This document shows, in pieces, positions 20,620-31,430 of a stretch of 64,000 bases of DNA. The stretch is from positions 1-64,000 of the forward strand of contig CALYLX010000128.1 in NCBI GenBank assembly GCA_944990035.1. The letters run 5' to 3'. The position numbers and the translations under genes were made by a program. The stretch's first letter is position 1. Every line of letters begins with the position of its first letter. Source of the DNA: Clitopilus passeckerianus (taxonomy: Eukaryota; Basidiomycota; Agaricomycetes; Agaricales; Entolomataceae). The notes under the pieces were generated by a model. That model was not told where the DNA came from and ran no database searches. It saw only the letters and a program-made list of their open reading frames with translations.

Positions 20620-22587
20620 CTAATCCAATCTCTCAGTCTTACGGTAGTCCCCAGGGATATCGTCGGCAAGAAGACGCTTCAATCCCATGAACACGAGTAC
20701 AATGAAAATGATAATGATGAACAGAAATCTCCAGGGATATGTCACAATATAATGCTCAAGAGATGACATCTTCTTGTTGAGATACTGTGAAATGTCGAAC
20801 GTCAGTGCGCGGTTTTTATTTGTTTGAATGTCAACATACCCTCGCCATCCTCTCGATGAAATTTTCAGAATTCTTGTACGAGAGATGTCGGGAAGCAGCG
20901 GCTTCAACAGCTTCAAAGACCCTAGTTGAAGAAGTGAGCTTGATGTGGGAATCAGCTGGATCTTTGTCGTAGTAGACAAGGTTCTATGAAGGGGTAAATC
21001 GCCGGCTCATAAAAACAAAGATACTTGACCATACCTGGTGGTCTGCAATAACGACCGGAACATCATCCAGATCCTTCTCGTCTTCCTCATGTTTGATCCC
21101 GTACATGCTCTTCAACCAATCCTTCCATCGTTCACCATCCATCCACGTAAAAACAATTTCGCGAGATTTAGCAAGACCGGTGCCCTTGGTCCTCAACAGC
21201 CACTTTTCGCTGAGTTCCTTGACCCGCGCCTCAACCTTGTGTTTGTTGAAGTCGTTGTAGGCAGCAATCACCACTAAAGGTCCTTGAGGTGCGTTCATGA
21301 CGTTCTGGAAGGTATCCTGGTTAAGCTCCAGCGAGGTTGGAAGCCTATGTGATAGGAGCCAGGTCTTGAGCTTGTCAGCAGTAGAAATACGTTCGTGCAA
21401 GGTCGAGGCGGGTGCGCGCAAGTCATGGTTCTTGAGAGCAAGAAGGGCCCAGGTGCTTGTTTCGGGTATATTGTAAGCCTTGAAGAGAGACGAGTCCGCC
21501 GAGGCGAAAACTTTGGGTGAGCCTAGGAGGGGGCCGGCGGCCTTCTGTACTTCTTCCTATGGCCCAAAGAGGTTAAGAAGACGTACGCATAGAAACATCA
21601 TTAGATTACTTACAACGATGCGGCGGTCAGAGGCCGAGTGGAGAAGGAGGTAAAGTACTTCGTTCTCCTTAACCAATTCATCTAGCTCTGCCTTTCGGAT
21701 TGTTTGAATACCACTAAGCAGTTCGTCAGCCCGTTTTCTACCATAAAAGGAGAGAATTACTGACGCCGTACTAGCTTTTTCGGCGAAGTCTTTCAGTTGT
21801 TCCAACTTTCTCCCGCCTGAATACTCAGACCTCAATCCTTCACTTGTCAGATACATCAGGGTTGGATATCCCTGGATGTTGTACGACTTGCAAAGGGACC
21901 CGTGATCATCACAATCGACTTCGGCGACGGTGAGTTCATTCTGCAAGTGACGAGCCAGTTGCTTCCATGTAGGTGCGAGCTTCTTGCAGTGACCGCACCA
22001 AGGTGCGAAGAATTTGACGAACATAGGTCCCTTTGCCAAGTTCGTGGCAAATGTATTGCTATCTAAAGCAACGACTTCGCCTGCCGGATTTAGCAGCTCT
22101 CGGGGCTTCTCTTGGGATTTAGGAGACAAGGAGTCGGCGTGGCCTTGAATGAACGACATGAGGTCCGGAACTTGTCTGTTTCCACCGTATTGCTCGAGCA
22201 TTTTGCCGTTATGGTAGAATTTCATTGTCGGGTACATATTAACGTTTTGAGCATTACAGAGGTCTTGTCGCTAAATGAGCTTCGGGTGACAAGAGAGAAT
22301 CATGTGCGCATACCTCCGTAAGCCAGGCAATTAACCTGAGCTGTTTTGACAGCAGGTACCTCGAGAACCGCCTCTTGGGCAAACTTTTTCCAAGTAGGGG
22401 CGAAAGCTCGACAGTGGCCGCATTGTGGTGAGTAGAATTCAATGAACCACAGTCCATTTGCGGTCGATTGGTCAAAGTCATCAGGTGTGAGTTCGCTAGC
22501 AAAGATAGGTAAAGCTGTAGATAATAAGCCGATAGATATGATTAGGAGCGACAGCGGTAGCTGCCTGAGTGCATGTAGGAAATGCAT
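20620..22587 (-). CDS. Membrane-anchored protein disulfide isomerase (two thioredoxin domains)
   Basis: An ER-lumen oxidoreductase with a C-terminal anchor. The N-terminal signal peptide is LPLSLLIISIGLLSTALPIFA. The first thioredoxin domain carries CGHC (FYSPQCGHCRAFAPTW) and the second FFAPWCGHCKKLAPTW. Two redox-inactive thioredoxin-like regions follow (LFKAYNIPETSTWALLALK; PLVVIAAYND). A transmembrane helix WRFLFIIIIFIVLVFMGL lies near the end with a short tail, DYRKTERLD. There is no HDEL or KKxx. This layout matches Eps1/TMX3-type membrane PDIs. Four exons: introns after LAYG (about 22309-22258), after SDRRIV (about 21614-21556), after VIADHQ (about 21034-20986) and after ERMAR (about 20842-20785). 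Start ATG 22587-22585 fits the signal peptide. About 85 bp separate it from the divergent CGI121 start. Confidence 0.85.
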
Positions 22588-22667
22588 TGCGAGGATGCCA
22601 GCCTCGACGTGGAAGGTGAAAGGGTGGTTAGTATGAGTGGCACAGCCGCAGTTGACGCAGTGATTAC

Positions 22668-23339
22668 ATGATGGAAACTTTCACCTTTACCCAATTCCCT
22701 GCCGACCGTTCGAAGGCTCTCATCGCGCTGTACACGGATGTAACCAATGCTGGAGAGCTGCGAAAACGGATAGTAGATGCTGCAGGCAAAGATGGGACCG
22801 AGGGGGAGCGCGCACGGGAAGCTGTTAATTTCGGCTTCATTGAAGCCCGCCTGGTTGGTCGCACTTCAGATGGACTTCAGATTTGCCTCTTATGATTCGA
22901 AGATTACAAGTGCTTTGCATTTGCAGACCGCAATCTATCAGGCGATGGTTTCAGATTCACAGAATTCTCTTCGAACGCGGACGGTACATTCTGAAATCTT
23001 ATGGGCCTTAAATCCTACAAACAACATCAAAGACGCCCTAAGGCGATACGGAGTATCAGAAAAAACGACAGCGCTAATCGTCGTGAGGATTGGTGGTGAC
23101 AATGACCCTGCAGCTGTGAGAACACAGATGGACGCAGTGGTGAGCGGAAGGCAAGTTCCATTGTCAGCGCTAAGTACTTTGACGGACTGGGCTGCTGTAC
23201 GAAAGGTAGGAAAACATTTCTAGGAATTTTTGGATCTGGTCTGACTATTCCGTAGTACTATAAAGCACCCAAAGAATCAGAAGCCACTGTAAACGAAATA
23301 GTCGTGAGCAGCGTCGCTATGAAGAGCGTGATGGCTTAG
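22668..23339 (+). CDS. CGI121: EKC/KEOPS complex subunit Cgi121 (TPRKB family)
   Basis: Cgi121 binds the Bud32 kinase in the KEOPS complex, which makes t6A37 on ANN-decoding tRNAs and supports telomere maintenance. The predicted 190-residue protein begins METFTFTQFPADRSKALIAL, then has EAVNFGFIEARL, LHLQTAIYQA, TVHSEILWALNPTNNIKDALRRYG (the family signature) and TTALIVVRIGG. Three exons: 22668-22853, 22903-23205 and 23256-23339, joined by 49- and 50-nt introns, giving exactly 191 codons including the stop. Two adjacent ATGs (22668 and 22671) compete; both give the same frame. It shares a short divergent promoter with the PDI gene. Confidence 0.9.
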
Positions 23340-23501
23340 TCAAACCGAGTTTTCCCTGCATCAATCCGTGATTAGCCGAAAATAAATTTAGTTAAAAGTA
23401 GTCCCCGGTCTGCCGTGCCTCCGCGTATACACAACCTTCTGCCATTTGGTGATGCTGACAGTTTGAGTCACTGACAAGCCAACACTCAAAGTGCAACGAT
23501 A

Positions 23502-26500
23502 ATGTTGCCAAAGGTCGCGACTCATATTCTTCATAGCACTTCGCGTGCAGCTGCGTCAATACACCAGTCACATACCATCAGAAATGTTCTACAGCTTCAA
23601 ACATCTTCTGGCCCCTCGAACTCGACTCATCTAGTTTCATGGAATACTACACCTGGCAGCTCCAACTGGGGCAGCAGTAGTAGTAGTAGCGGTTCAAGCT
23701 CTGGAAGCGCGAAGTATGGCGGCAGCCGCTTCTACTATAATGTGAGTATGGCTCACGCGTGATGCGTTAACTTTGCTCACACACAGCACTTCTGTAGGGC
23801 GCTGGACGCGCTGTAACTCAGGCAAATACCGCGTCCGGCAGTGACGGGACTTTTTACCAGTCTGAGGAGACTGAAGAACCCCCAAAACGTCCCGCGTCGA
23901 TATCGGTGCCCAAGAAATCAAGGCTGCGGAGCAGCAGTCTTACGCTTCCCAGTCAAGGTCGTTCAGAACGTGCCGAAAAGCTTGGAGTGCTGAGAACGGT
24001 GCAACTTCACGCTCGTTCTAAGCAGACATTTGCTCCAAACTCGTCAATACATCCCCAACCATCTTCTGAACTTGCTGTATCTGACGACACCTCTGATCAC
24101 CGTCCAACACTTGTCCGCCGTAACTCGACGTCCTCTCCTCCCTTACCAGAATCATCCGCGCCCATATCCCCAGCCCGGCCTCCTACACCCGTCCGCCACA
24201 ATTCAACTGTCGCATCGTCTGACCACATTGATCTGGAAATCCCGGCTGCTCTACTTCACACATCCCAGCCCGATGCCGCTCGACCTCCTACACCTCCTCA
24301 CCCCAGTGACCCCCAGACTGTTGAACCTCCCGCTCAACCGAAGGAAGAGGTCTTAAAGTCACCGGAAATACAGTTCTTGAAGAAAGCCCTCACGGATTCT
24401 AGCGTGGACTCGGACGAAGTTGTTCTGGCGGTTCGGACCTTCCGCGCCAAAGCGACATCCCCTACTGTAGCCCAATTCAACATCGCCCTCAGTGCATTGC
24501 TAAACACCCGCAAGGCTGGAGAGACTCTCCATGCCATTCTGGAAACCTACAATGACATGCTGAAGCACTCCTTGTTGCCTAACGGGTGGACGTATGAGAC
24601 ACTGCTCGAGGCGTTCTGCGAACGGGACCATGAAATTCAGACCATCGTTCACGCCCTGCAGCGCCGTTCCAAACTTGGGGCTGGCTCACCCATTGACCAA
24701 CAACGGGTGGAGACGTTGCAACAGGAGAACAATTTCGCTTCTGCAATGGCGGTTTTTGAATCCCTCTTGCAGCTCAACCTCAACGGTTTAAGCGCCCCTC
24801 AATATGCAAGTTTGCTTCGGTCTTGCGCCGACCATGGAGCTTCCGAGAGCGCAAAACTCGTCTTTAATCGGCTTGCAGCTCGTCACCCCGAAATCATTCC
24901 CTCCGCCGTCCACCACAATTACCGCATTCAAGCGTTTATCAACGCTGGTGATCTTGACGGGGCAGTTAAAGCGTTTGGATACTTCAAGCAGCAATTGGCT
25001 TCGGGCGATGTCCATACACATGGAAATGATCCTTCGGCTGGAAACCGTGCAATGTTGCAAGTCTGGAATCAGATGATTGAAGCGTACTTCCGCTTCAACC
25101 AACCGCACAAGGCCATTGGCATTTTGGAGCAAATGATGGATGTTTCCCTCGATACAGCGACCGAGAAGACTCCTCCACCTGTCGGAACCTCGACTTTCAC
25201 GGTCCTCATTGCTGGCTTCATTCACATGGGAGATGTCAAGACGGCCCTCTCATGGTTTGATCGACTTCTGGAACAAGAGCCTGCACCGTCCAAGGATCCC
25301 TATCACCCAGTTGGTTTCCCCACCCGGCCCGACGTCTCTGCATGGTCGCTCATGATCAACTGCCTTGCTTCACACAACATGGCGGATGATCTCAACCGAC
25401 TATTTGCCAAGCGCGTTCCTTCCGAGTTCAAGCAGGCAGAGCTTGAAGCTACCTTCGTTGCCAACATTGCTTCGCTCTCTGCTCTTGGAAGCGCAGAAGT
25501 TCGTTCGAGACTCCAATTCTTGACAGAAGCAATCCTTCCTCGGGTTCGCCAGGACCAGCAATCCAAATGCATTAGAGAACTCTATTCGGCATATATCGAC
25601 AGAGGCATGTTCCAGGAAGGGTTGGACATTTTCCTCAACTTCGCCAACGCAGAACTCCAAAAAACGACTTCGACAAGCTCACCGCAGGTTTTGGCCATCC
25701 AGTCTATGCAACTCAATTTCTCTCAGCAACTCTACGCGAAGACGAATGGAACTGTTCCTTTCTCAATTCCCCTCAAGCTCGCAAGGCTCGCTGCTGACGC
25801 TCGCATCATACAGCCAGCCGAGCACACCGTCTTCTTCCTCCAATCTTACGGTGCATCCCGTCGTGCTGATGTTGTTCCGCTCCCTGACATGACCATGCGC
25901 GATTGGGAGCTTCTGCTATACGCAGCGGTTGAGGTCGAAACTGCAGCGGTCAATGGCGAACCCGTCCACACTCAGATTCCCAGCTACTCCTTCGAAGGCG
26001 TTGTCTCCCTTCTGGGTGACATCGTCAGGAACAAGGTGCCGATGGATGTAATGGACACCAATCTCCTGCGACGCATCGCTCAGCTCGTGACCCGCCAGCA
26101 AGCGACACAGACAGCTCAGGCGCTCGTCGCGGAACTTAGCCCTTCCTTTAGCGCCTTGTTGGGTAGCTCCGCGGAGTCCAACGTAGACGGGACCAGTGAC
26201 AGTGGTTATTCCAGCGGATCTGCCGCTTCCGAGCCCGCCAACACTCTGAAGATCGATGTCGCATTGACAAAGGCCATGAACGCTGAACTCCGAAAGACCA
26301 CCCCGACCGCAGGTGTCATGGTCGCCTACAATATCTTCTGCAAGGGCATTGAGGACGGCAAGGCTCCAAATCCTGCTGTTCTGGGGCTCGTAATCCAGAA
26401 CCTCGGTCGTCTCAGCAAGATGAAGGAAGTTCGGCACGCGTATACCGTTGCTCAAAGCGTTCTTCAAGCCCTGGAGTCAAAGAAGGCCTGGCAGATGGAC

Positions 26501-27872
26501 GCTTGGTTCACCATTGAGGACAGCATGGTCATCGCGCTGGCCCACCATGGCGATGTTGATGCTGCCCATATGCACCGGCTACGCATCCTCGAACACGGTC
26601 GTGCTCCATCCGCCGATGCCTATGGCGCACTCATCTACAACGTCAAGGACACCACTGACGACGCCTCAAACGCCCTTGCCCTCTTCCAAGAGTCGCAGCA
26701 CCAAGGCATCCAGGCCAACGGATACCTGTACAACAACATCATTTCGAAGCTTGCAAGAGCGAGGAAGGCAGATCACGCACTCGAACTCTTCCAACAGATG
26801 AAGGCCATTTCCATTGTTCCTACTTCCGTCACTTATGGTGCCGTCATTGGTGCTTGCGCCCGTGTTGGTGATGTCGCTTCCGCTGAGGCACTGTTTTCCG
26901 AAATGGTCACCTCCAAGAACTTCAGGCCCCGAGTTCCTCCCTACAACACCATGATCCAGATGTACACCACCACCAAACCCAGTCGGGAGATGGCTCTTCA
27001 CTACTACGACCAATTGTTAAAGGCTAAGATCAAGCCCTCCGCTTATACCTACAAGGTGGGATGTTTGTTCATAAATCATTGAAGCAATTCTAACCTCATC
27101 CCTAGTTGCTAATGGATGCTTATGGCTCGATCGAACCTGTCGATGTCATATCCATGGAGAAGGTCTTTCAGAAACTCCTGAACGATCCTGAAAATGCAGT
27201 GCAAGGAAACCACTACTCAAGTCTGATCAATGCCTACGGTTGTGTCCAGAAGGACCTCCCCAAAGCTATTGAGATTTTCGAGTCCATCCCGTCTTCCCTC
27301 CAAACCCGCGTAGCCGATGCAGTCGTCTTTGAGTCAATGATCAATGCTCTGGTTGCCAATCGCCGAACCGACCTAATCCCGCAGTATGTTGAGAGGATGA
27401 AGGCACTTGGAGTGCATATGACGGCCTACATTGCAAACTTCCTGATCAAAGGATATGCGCTTGCCGGCGACATGGAACAAGCAAGGCAGGTCTTCGAATC
27501 ACTCGAAGATCCACCAGAAGGCATTGCCGCTCCGAACAACCATGCTCCTCATGACGCCTCGCAATCTCCCGTCGTTGATGTCGCGGCTCCGGTCTATCGT
27601 GAAGTAGGTTACTTTCAGCATTAGTTCTTTTACTCGCCTTACTGACAAGTAATCTTAGCCCTCGACGTGGGAGGCCATGGTTCGTGCAGAGCTTGGTTCA
27701 GGCAACAGACAAGGCGCTACCGACCTATTAGAGCGACTTCGAGCAAGGTGAGAATCATACATTGGGGAACACAGTGACATTTGACACTAATGAATTCCGT
27801 AGGCAATACCCTGAAGCAGTTTTCAACCGAATTAGTGGGATCATGGTTGATCACTCATTGGTTTTCCCTTGA
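23502..27872 (+). CDS. Large pentatricopeptide repeat protein, probably mitochondrial
   Basis: PPR proteins bind organellar RNA. Five exons (23502-23741, 23798-27055, 27106-27603, 27659-27747, 27803-27872) add up to exactly 1385 codons. The N-terminus is basic and Ser/Arg-rich without acidic residues (MLPKVATHILHSTSRAAAS), as in a mitochondrial presequence, followed by a poly-Ser stretch encoded by AGT/AGC repeats (about 23670-23710) and a Pro-rich low-complexity region. Repeats follow, for example GSVTYGAVIGACARVGDVASAE-type units: PTSVTYGAVIGACARVGD, YLYNNIISKLARARKADHA, RPDVSAWSLMINCLASHNM, VPPYNTMIQMYT and LIPQYVERMKALGVHMTAY. Size and layout resemble fungal Cya5-type activators of COX1 expression, but I cannot confirm orthology. 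Confidence 0.85.
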
Positions 27873-28123
27873 AACTTCCTGTTTGGCCCATTTGCTTTCT
27901 TCACAACATCATCACACTCGTTCCTTCATCATTGCATTTGATTATTACTGTATCATATATATCAGCACTAAATTGTACTATATGCTAACTAACTTATGTA
28001 AACCACACTGTTATCGACAGTATATATCCCAGAATTCGTCGCTGTTACACTACACATAGAGCGGACGTTATCACAACCCATCATAACCCCCTTGCAGAAT
28101 AGAAAAGGAGTTTTCATACGGAT

Positions 28124-29912
28124 TTACCGTAACGAGATTATTCTCCATCTCGACGACCGAACTTCGTCCCAAGAATATTCCTCCATGAGCTCCAGATCAT
28201 CGGCAACGCCATACGACATTGAACTGTTCGCAGTGGGGCGAGGTATGAGCTGAATAGCCACCTTGCCCAAGATAGGATCAAGTGAATTTGTGACAGTCCC
28301 GACAGAGAGCATAAATTCCGGCGAGCAGGTCAATGGGTTGAGAGCCAAGCTCTAGGAGAGAGAAGATAGTCAGCTTCGTCAAACCAGGGAACGTCCAGCA
28401 ATTCACGTACCTTCCGACCAACTAAAACCTTGTCAACTAGTTGGCTAATATCCTTCACCTCCTCAAAGCGATCCCACTCCTTCTCAGCCCTCTCCCAATC
28501 AAACGATGGGCCGCCCTCTGCTTCCTCTTCCACCAATTCCTCAGCCACAGCATCGGCATCCATGCGAGATTCCTCGTACATGAACTCATCCACAACGGGT
28601 TCTTCCCAGTACTCTTCGATACGGGCCTTCTTCCCTTTGTGTTTGCCCTTTGAAATGTCCCCTTCGACGTCAACGCTCGTAACAAAGAGCCGTGGTGGAA
28701 TTTCTCTCCGTTCTTGCTTTTCCGAGGGTGGTATCAATCGAGGTATGGATGTCGCAGTCTGTTGTTGTGCAGGCGCAGGAGTGCTTGAGATTGTAGTCTT
28801 TGAAACAGGCGTCGGGTCGGTAGTAGAATCATTGAAAACAATTTTCGGCGGTAGGGGCCGCCCCATGCTCTGCTTAAACCCCTTCTTCTTATTCTTGTTC
28901 CCCATGAAAGTCATCATGAGCTCATCAGGAATATGTGGGCCGGCCACAACTTCAGATTCGAGAACGGTTGTATTCTCTTGCATGAGGATGTCATCCCCCA
29001 AAAGGGTTTCGGAGGTCGTATCGGTTGTGGTTCCCAATGGTAGAGAATTGGCTACTGAGAAGCCTTTGGGTAGAGGAACGGTCGACTCTTCAGTCTGTCG
29101 AGTCTTATCGTGCTGCCTCTTCAGCCTCCGACGTATGTTGCGTAGCTTGGTCGATGGTTTGCCATGACCAGGCGGTACAAAAGATTCTCTGTGAACAGAC
29201 TCGTTAAATTGGATCTCACGAACAGGAGTAAAAATGTAGCGTACAGCGATTTCTTCAGCCTCTTTGAAGAACTAACTATTGGTTTCCCTTCTTGGATGAT
29301 AGGATTTGAGGTGGTTCGTCATCCGAACTGGAGTCATCGGAAGTAGAAGAGTCAGATGAGGAGGAAGATGAAGACGACGAGGATGACGAGGATGACGATG
29401 AACTTGAAGACGAATCAGAGTCTGAATCCGACTCTGATGAACTCGACGATGAAGAGGAACTAGAAGGCGAAGCCGCTTTCTTCGGTGCAGGCTGTAATTT
29501 CGTATGTGTTTGAGGTACGTGCTGGCGTGGTGTTGGAGGTGGAGAAACTTCCCTCTTCCGCTTCAAGTCCTTTGGATGTGAAGGACCTAATTATTCTCAA
29601 TCTAACACGCAGTCAAAAGTCTAGCTGATAAGACGTACCTCGGACCTCCTCTAACGACGCTTCTGGCGCCAGCTGGATGCATATAAGATCTCCATCTCGT
29701 ACGACGTTGATTGAACTCTCCTCCAGAAGTTCAAAGCCATCAAGTAGCAAAATAAGTTGATTTCCAGAAAGGCCAAGGGACTTTAACGGTAAAAGCTGTT
29801 GGCAGAGGATATTTTTTAGGTCCGAGACTTTGTTAAGTGCCGGGGCGTTCTCTGTAGCATACCAGGCCTTGAGGTCAGGTAGGTCTCCTGTAGTTTGGAC
29901 GCGTAGCCGCAT
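28124..29912 (-). CDS. Coilin-like Cajal body scaffold protein
   Basis: Coilin organises Cajal bodies, where snRNPs mature. Start chosen at MRLRVQTTGD (29912), because the upstream open frame has no ATG in a family-like context. The N-terminus has the coilin ubiquitin-like fold signature: LKNILCQQLLPLKSLG, then LILLLDGFELLEESSINVVRDGDLICI. The middle is a long Ser/Asp run (29320-29470), basic nuclear-type stretches (KNKKKGFKQ, KHKGKKARIEEYWEE) and acidic segments. The C-terminus, ALNPLTCSPEFMLSVGTVT with ILGKVAIQLIP, resembles the coilin tudor-like domain. At least four introns, including one separating the Ser run from the middle exon and one after KVLVGRK. It converges on the PPR gene. Medium-high confidence; the N-terminal match is the strongest point. 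Confidence 0.68.
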
Positions 29913-30066
29913 GCAGGAGTCGAATTGAGAGGTTATGAACTTTTGGGTTATGTAATCCCCTGCCTCTGCGCTTGAACTCACGAACACGACAAAAGAGCTA
30001 TGCTTGTCGCAGGCAAATAATATTTCTAAGATATAGATATGTAACAAATCGGTATTGATATATTAT

Positions 30067-31262
30067 TTAATCCCTCCCACTTCCTTCTTTAATAGCTCTC
30101 TCAATGAGTGCGTTAAACTCCTTCTCCTTCTGGGCATGAATTCCATGTCCAGTTGCCTCCCATTGAATAAGCTCAGCTTCAGGCATAGATGCCTTGAGAC
30201 GGAACGAGTTCCTTGGTAGGACTAAGTGATCATCGTCACCAGTGACAATGATAATCTTGGGTATAGATTTCGAGATTCTTTGCAGTCGTTCCGGGGAACA
30301 GTAATGGGTAAGACCTGCTGCCATTTGGGATACATGGCCCAGAAACGCCTGAGGAGTCGTTGTGTTAATTCGACGAAGGAATGACTACGGTGAACGGTGA
30401 GCTTGCGTCAAAGACAAAGCTAATAAATGGCCACCTCTGTTTGGACCTGAGCATTAGTCTTCCCAGCATTTTCACCTTCTGCTTGTGCTTCAAGCCAAGC
30501 CTTAGGGAATACCATCTCGTTGACTAAAGCCGGCTTCTTGACATCCGGAGTGAAAATGAGTTTGGCTAGGGTAGAGACGCCCTTCCACTACGCGAGGATT
30601 TAGATTGGCTGAATCGACGGGTTGGACAATTGAAACATACTGGTGGGAGATTGTTCCACGGATAACCACCAGGAGTGGTGACTGAGAGAACGAGTGAAGA
30701 GATACGCTCGGGTATTCTATAAGCGAGCTCTGTGGAATGGCTTAGAGTTGGTCGTGTGCCGAACAAGTCGAACGCTAGATCCTCACCTTGGGCAATCATT
30801 CCACCGAGACTAATTCCGACTAGGTTGACCTCTCGCTTTCCTGTCCATCCTAGATGGTCTAGAAGAGCTATGGCATCCTCAGCCATCCCGCTTGTGCTAA
30901 TCACATGAAACTCTTCAGCTCGATGGATAGTAACAGAGCAGAAGTTGTACGAACGTATAAGGGCCTCTAGGATATCCAGAATTACCAACACCTCTATTAT
31001 CAAAGACAACGATGGTATGTGTCTTCGACTTTCCAAAGTGCTTGACCTGCGGAGCCCAAGCGAAGCAGCTGGAGTTCAAGCCCATTACGCAGAAGATCTT
31101 TTCTGGACCTGTCCCATGCTGCTCATAGTACAAAGAATGACTTTCCAGTGGGTTCCCAGATTGTTTTCTAATATCAGTAACAGGACATAGGCCTTTACGG
31201 ACACAAGTAGCTGGGTCAAAGATTGTCGGCAGGTCCTTCTGCGGTTCGGAAGATGATGGCAT
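30067..31262 (-). CDS. Alpha/beta hydrolase-fold protein
   Basis: Cytosolic-looking hydrolase of unknown substrate. The canonical elements are present: the oxyanion-side motif FCVMGLNSSCFAW, VVFDNRGVGNSGYPRG, the nucleophile elbow VGISLGGMIAQ, the acid in IIIVTGDDDHLVLP and the histidine in GHGIHAQKEKEF. Start MPSSSEPQKDLP at 31262; the extra upstream codons lack an ATG. Exons are split by short introns after YPRGPY, after GGMIAQ, after TPGG(Y)-PWNN and near 30360-30435. It ends 155 bp upstream of the coilin start and is divergent from SEC63 across a 168-bp promoter. No signal peptide. Confidence 0.8.
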
Positions 31263-31430
31263 GACGCGAGGAATATCCGTCACGGCCAATCTGTTACGCG
31301 ACTGTCACAAGACCCTGGCGCCAGCTCAGTGAACACGTCGACGATTCTTCCATTCCTTATTCCATCTTCCCCAGCTGAGCGGCGTCCTCACAGCTAGCTT
31401 TACCTCTATTGCTAGCCAAAAGCCGCAAAA
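31263..31430. promoter_or_regulatory. Compact divergent promoter, hydrolase / SEC63
   Basis: Only 168 bp separate the two start codons, so both 5' UTRs and core promoters must fit here. No TATA box recognised. Confidence 0.5.

Noticed and set aside
23906..24356. Alternative + frame (Leu/Pro/Thr-rich) within the PPR gene
   Set aside because: Shadow frame in the Pro-rich region of the real exon.
28430..29167. 245-codon + strand open frame opposite the coilin-like gene
   Set aside because: It is the antisense shadow of the Ser/Asp- and Glu-rich coding sequence; the - strand product has domain matches and the + strand product has none.
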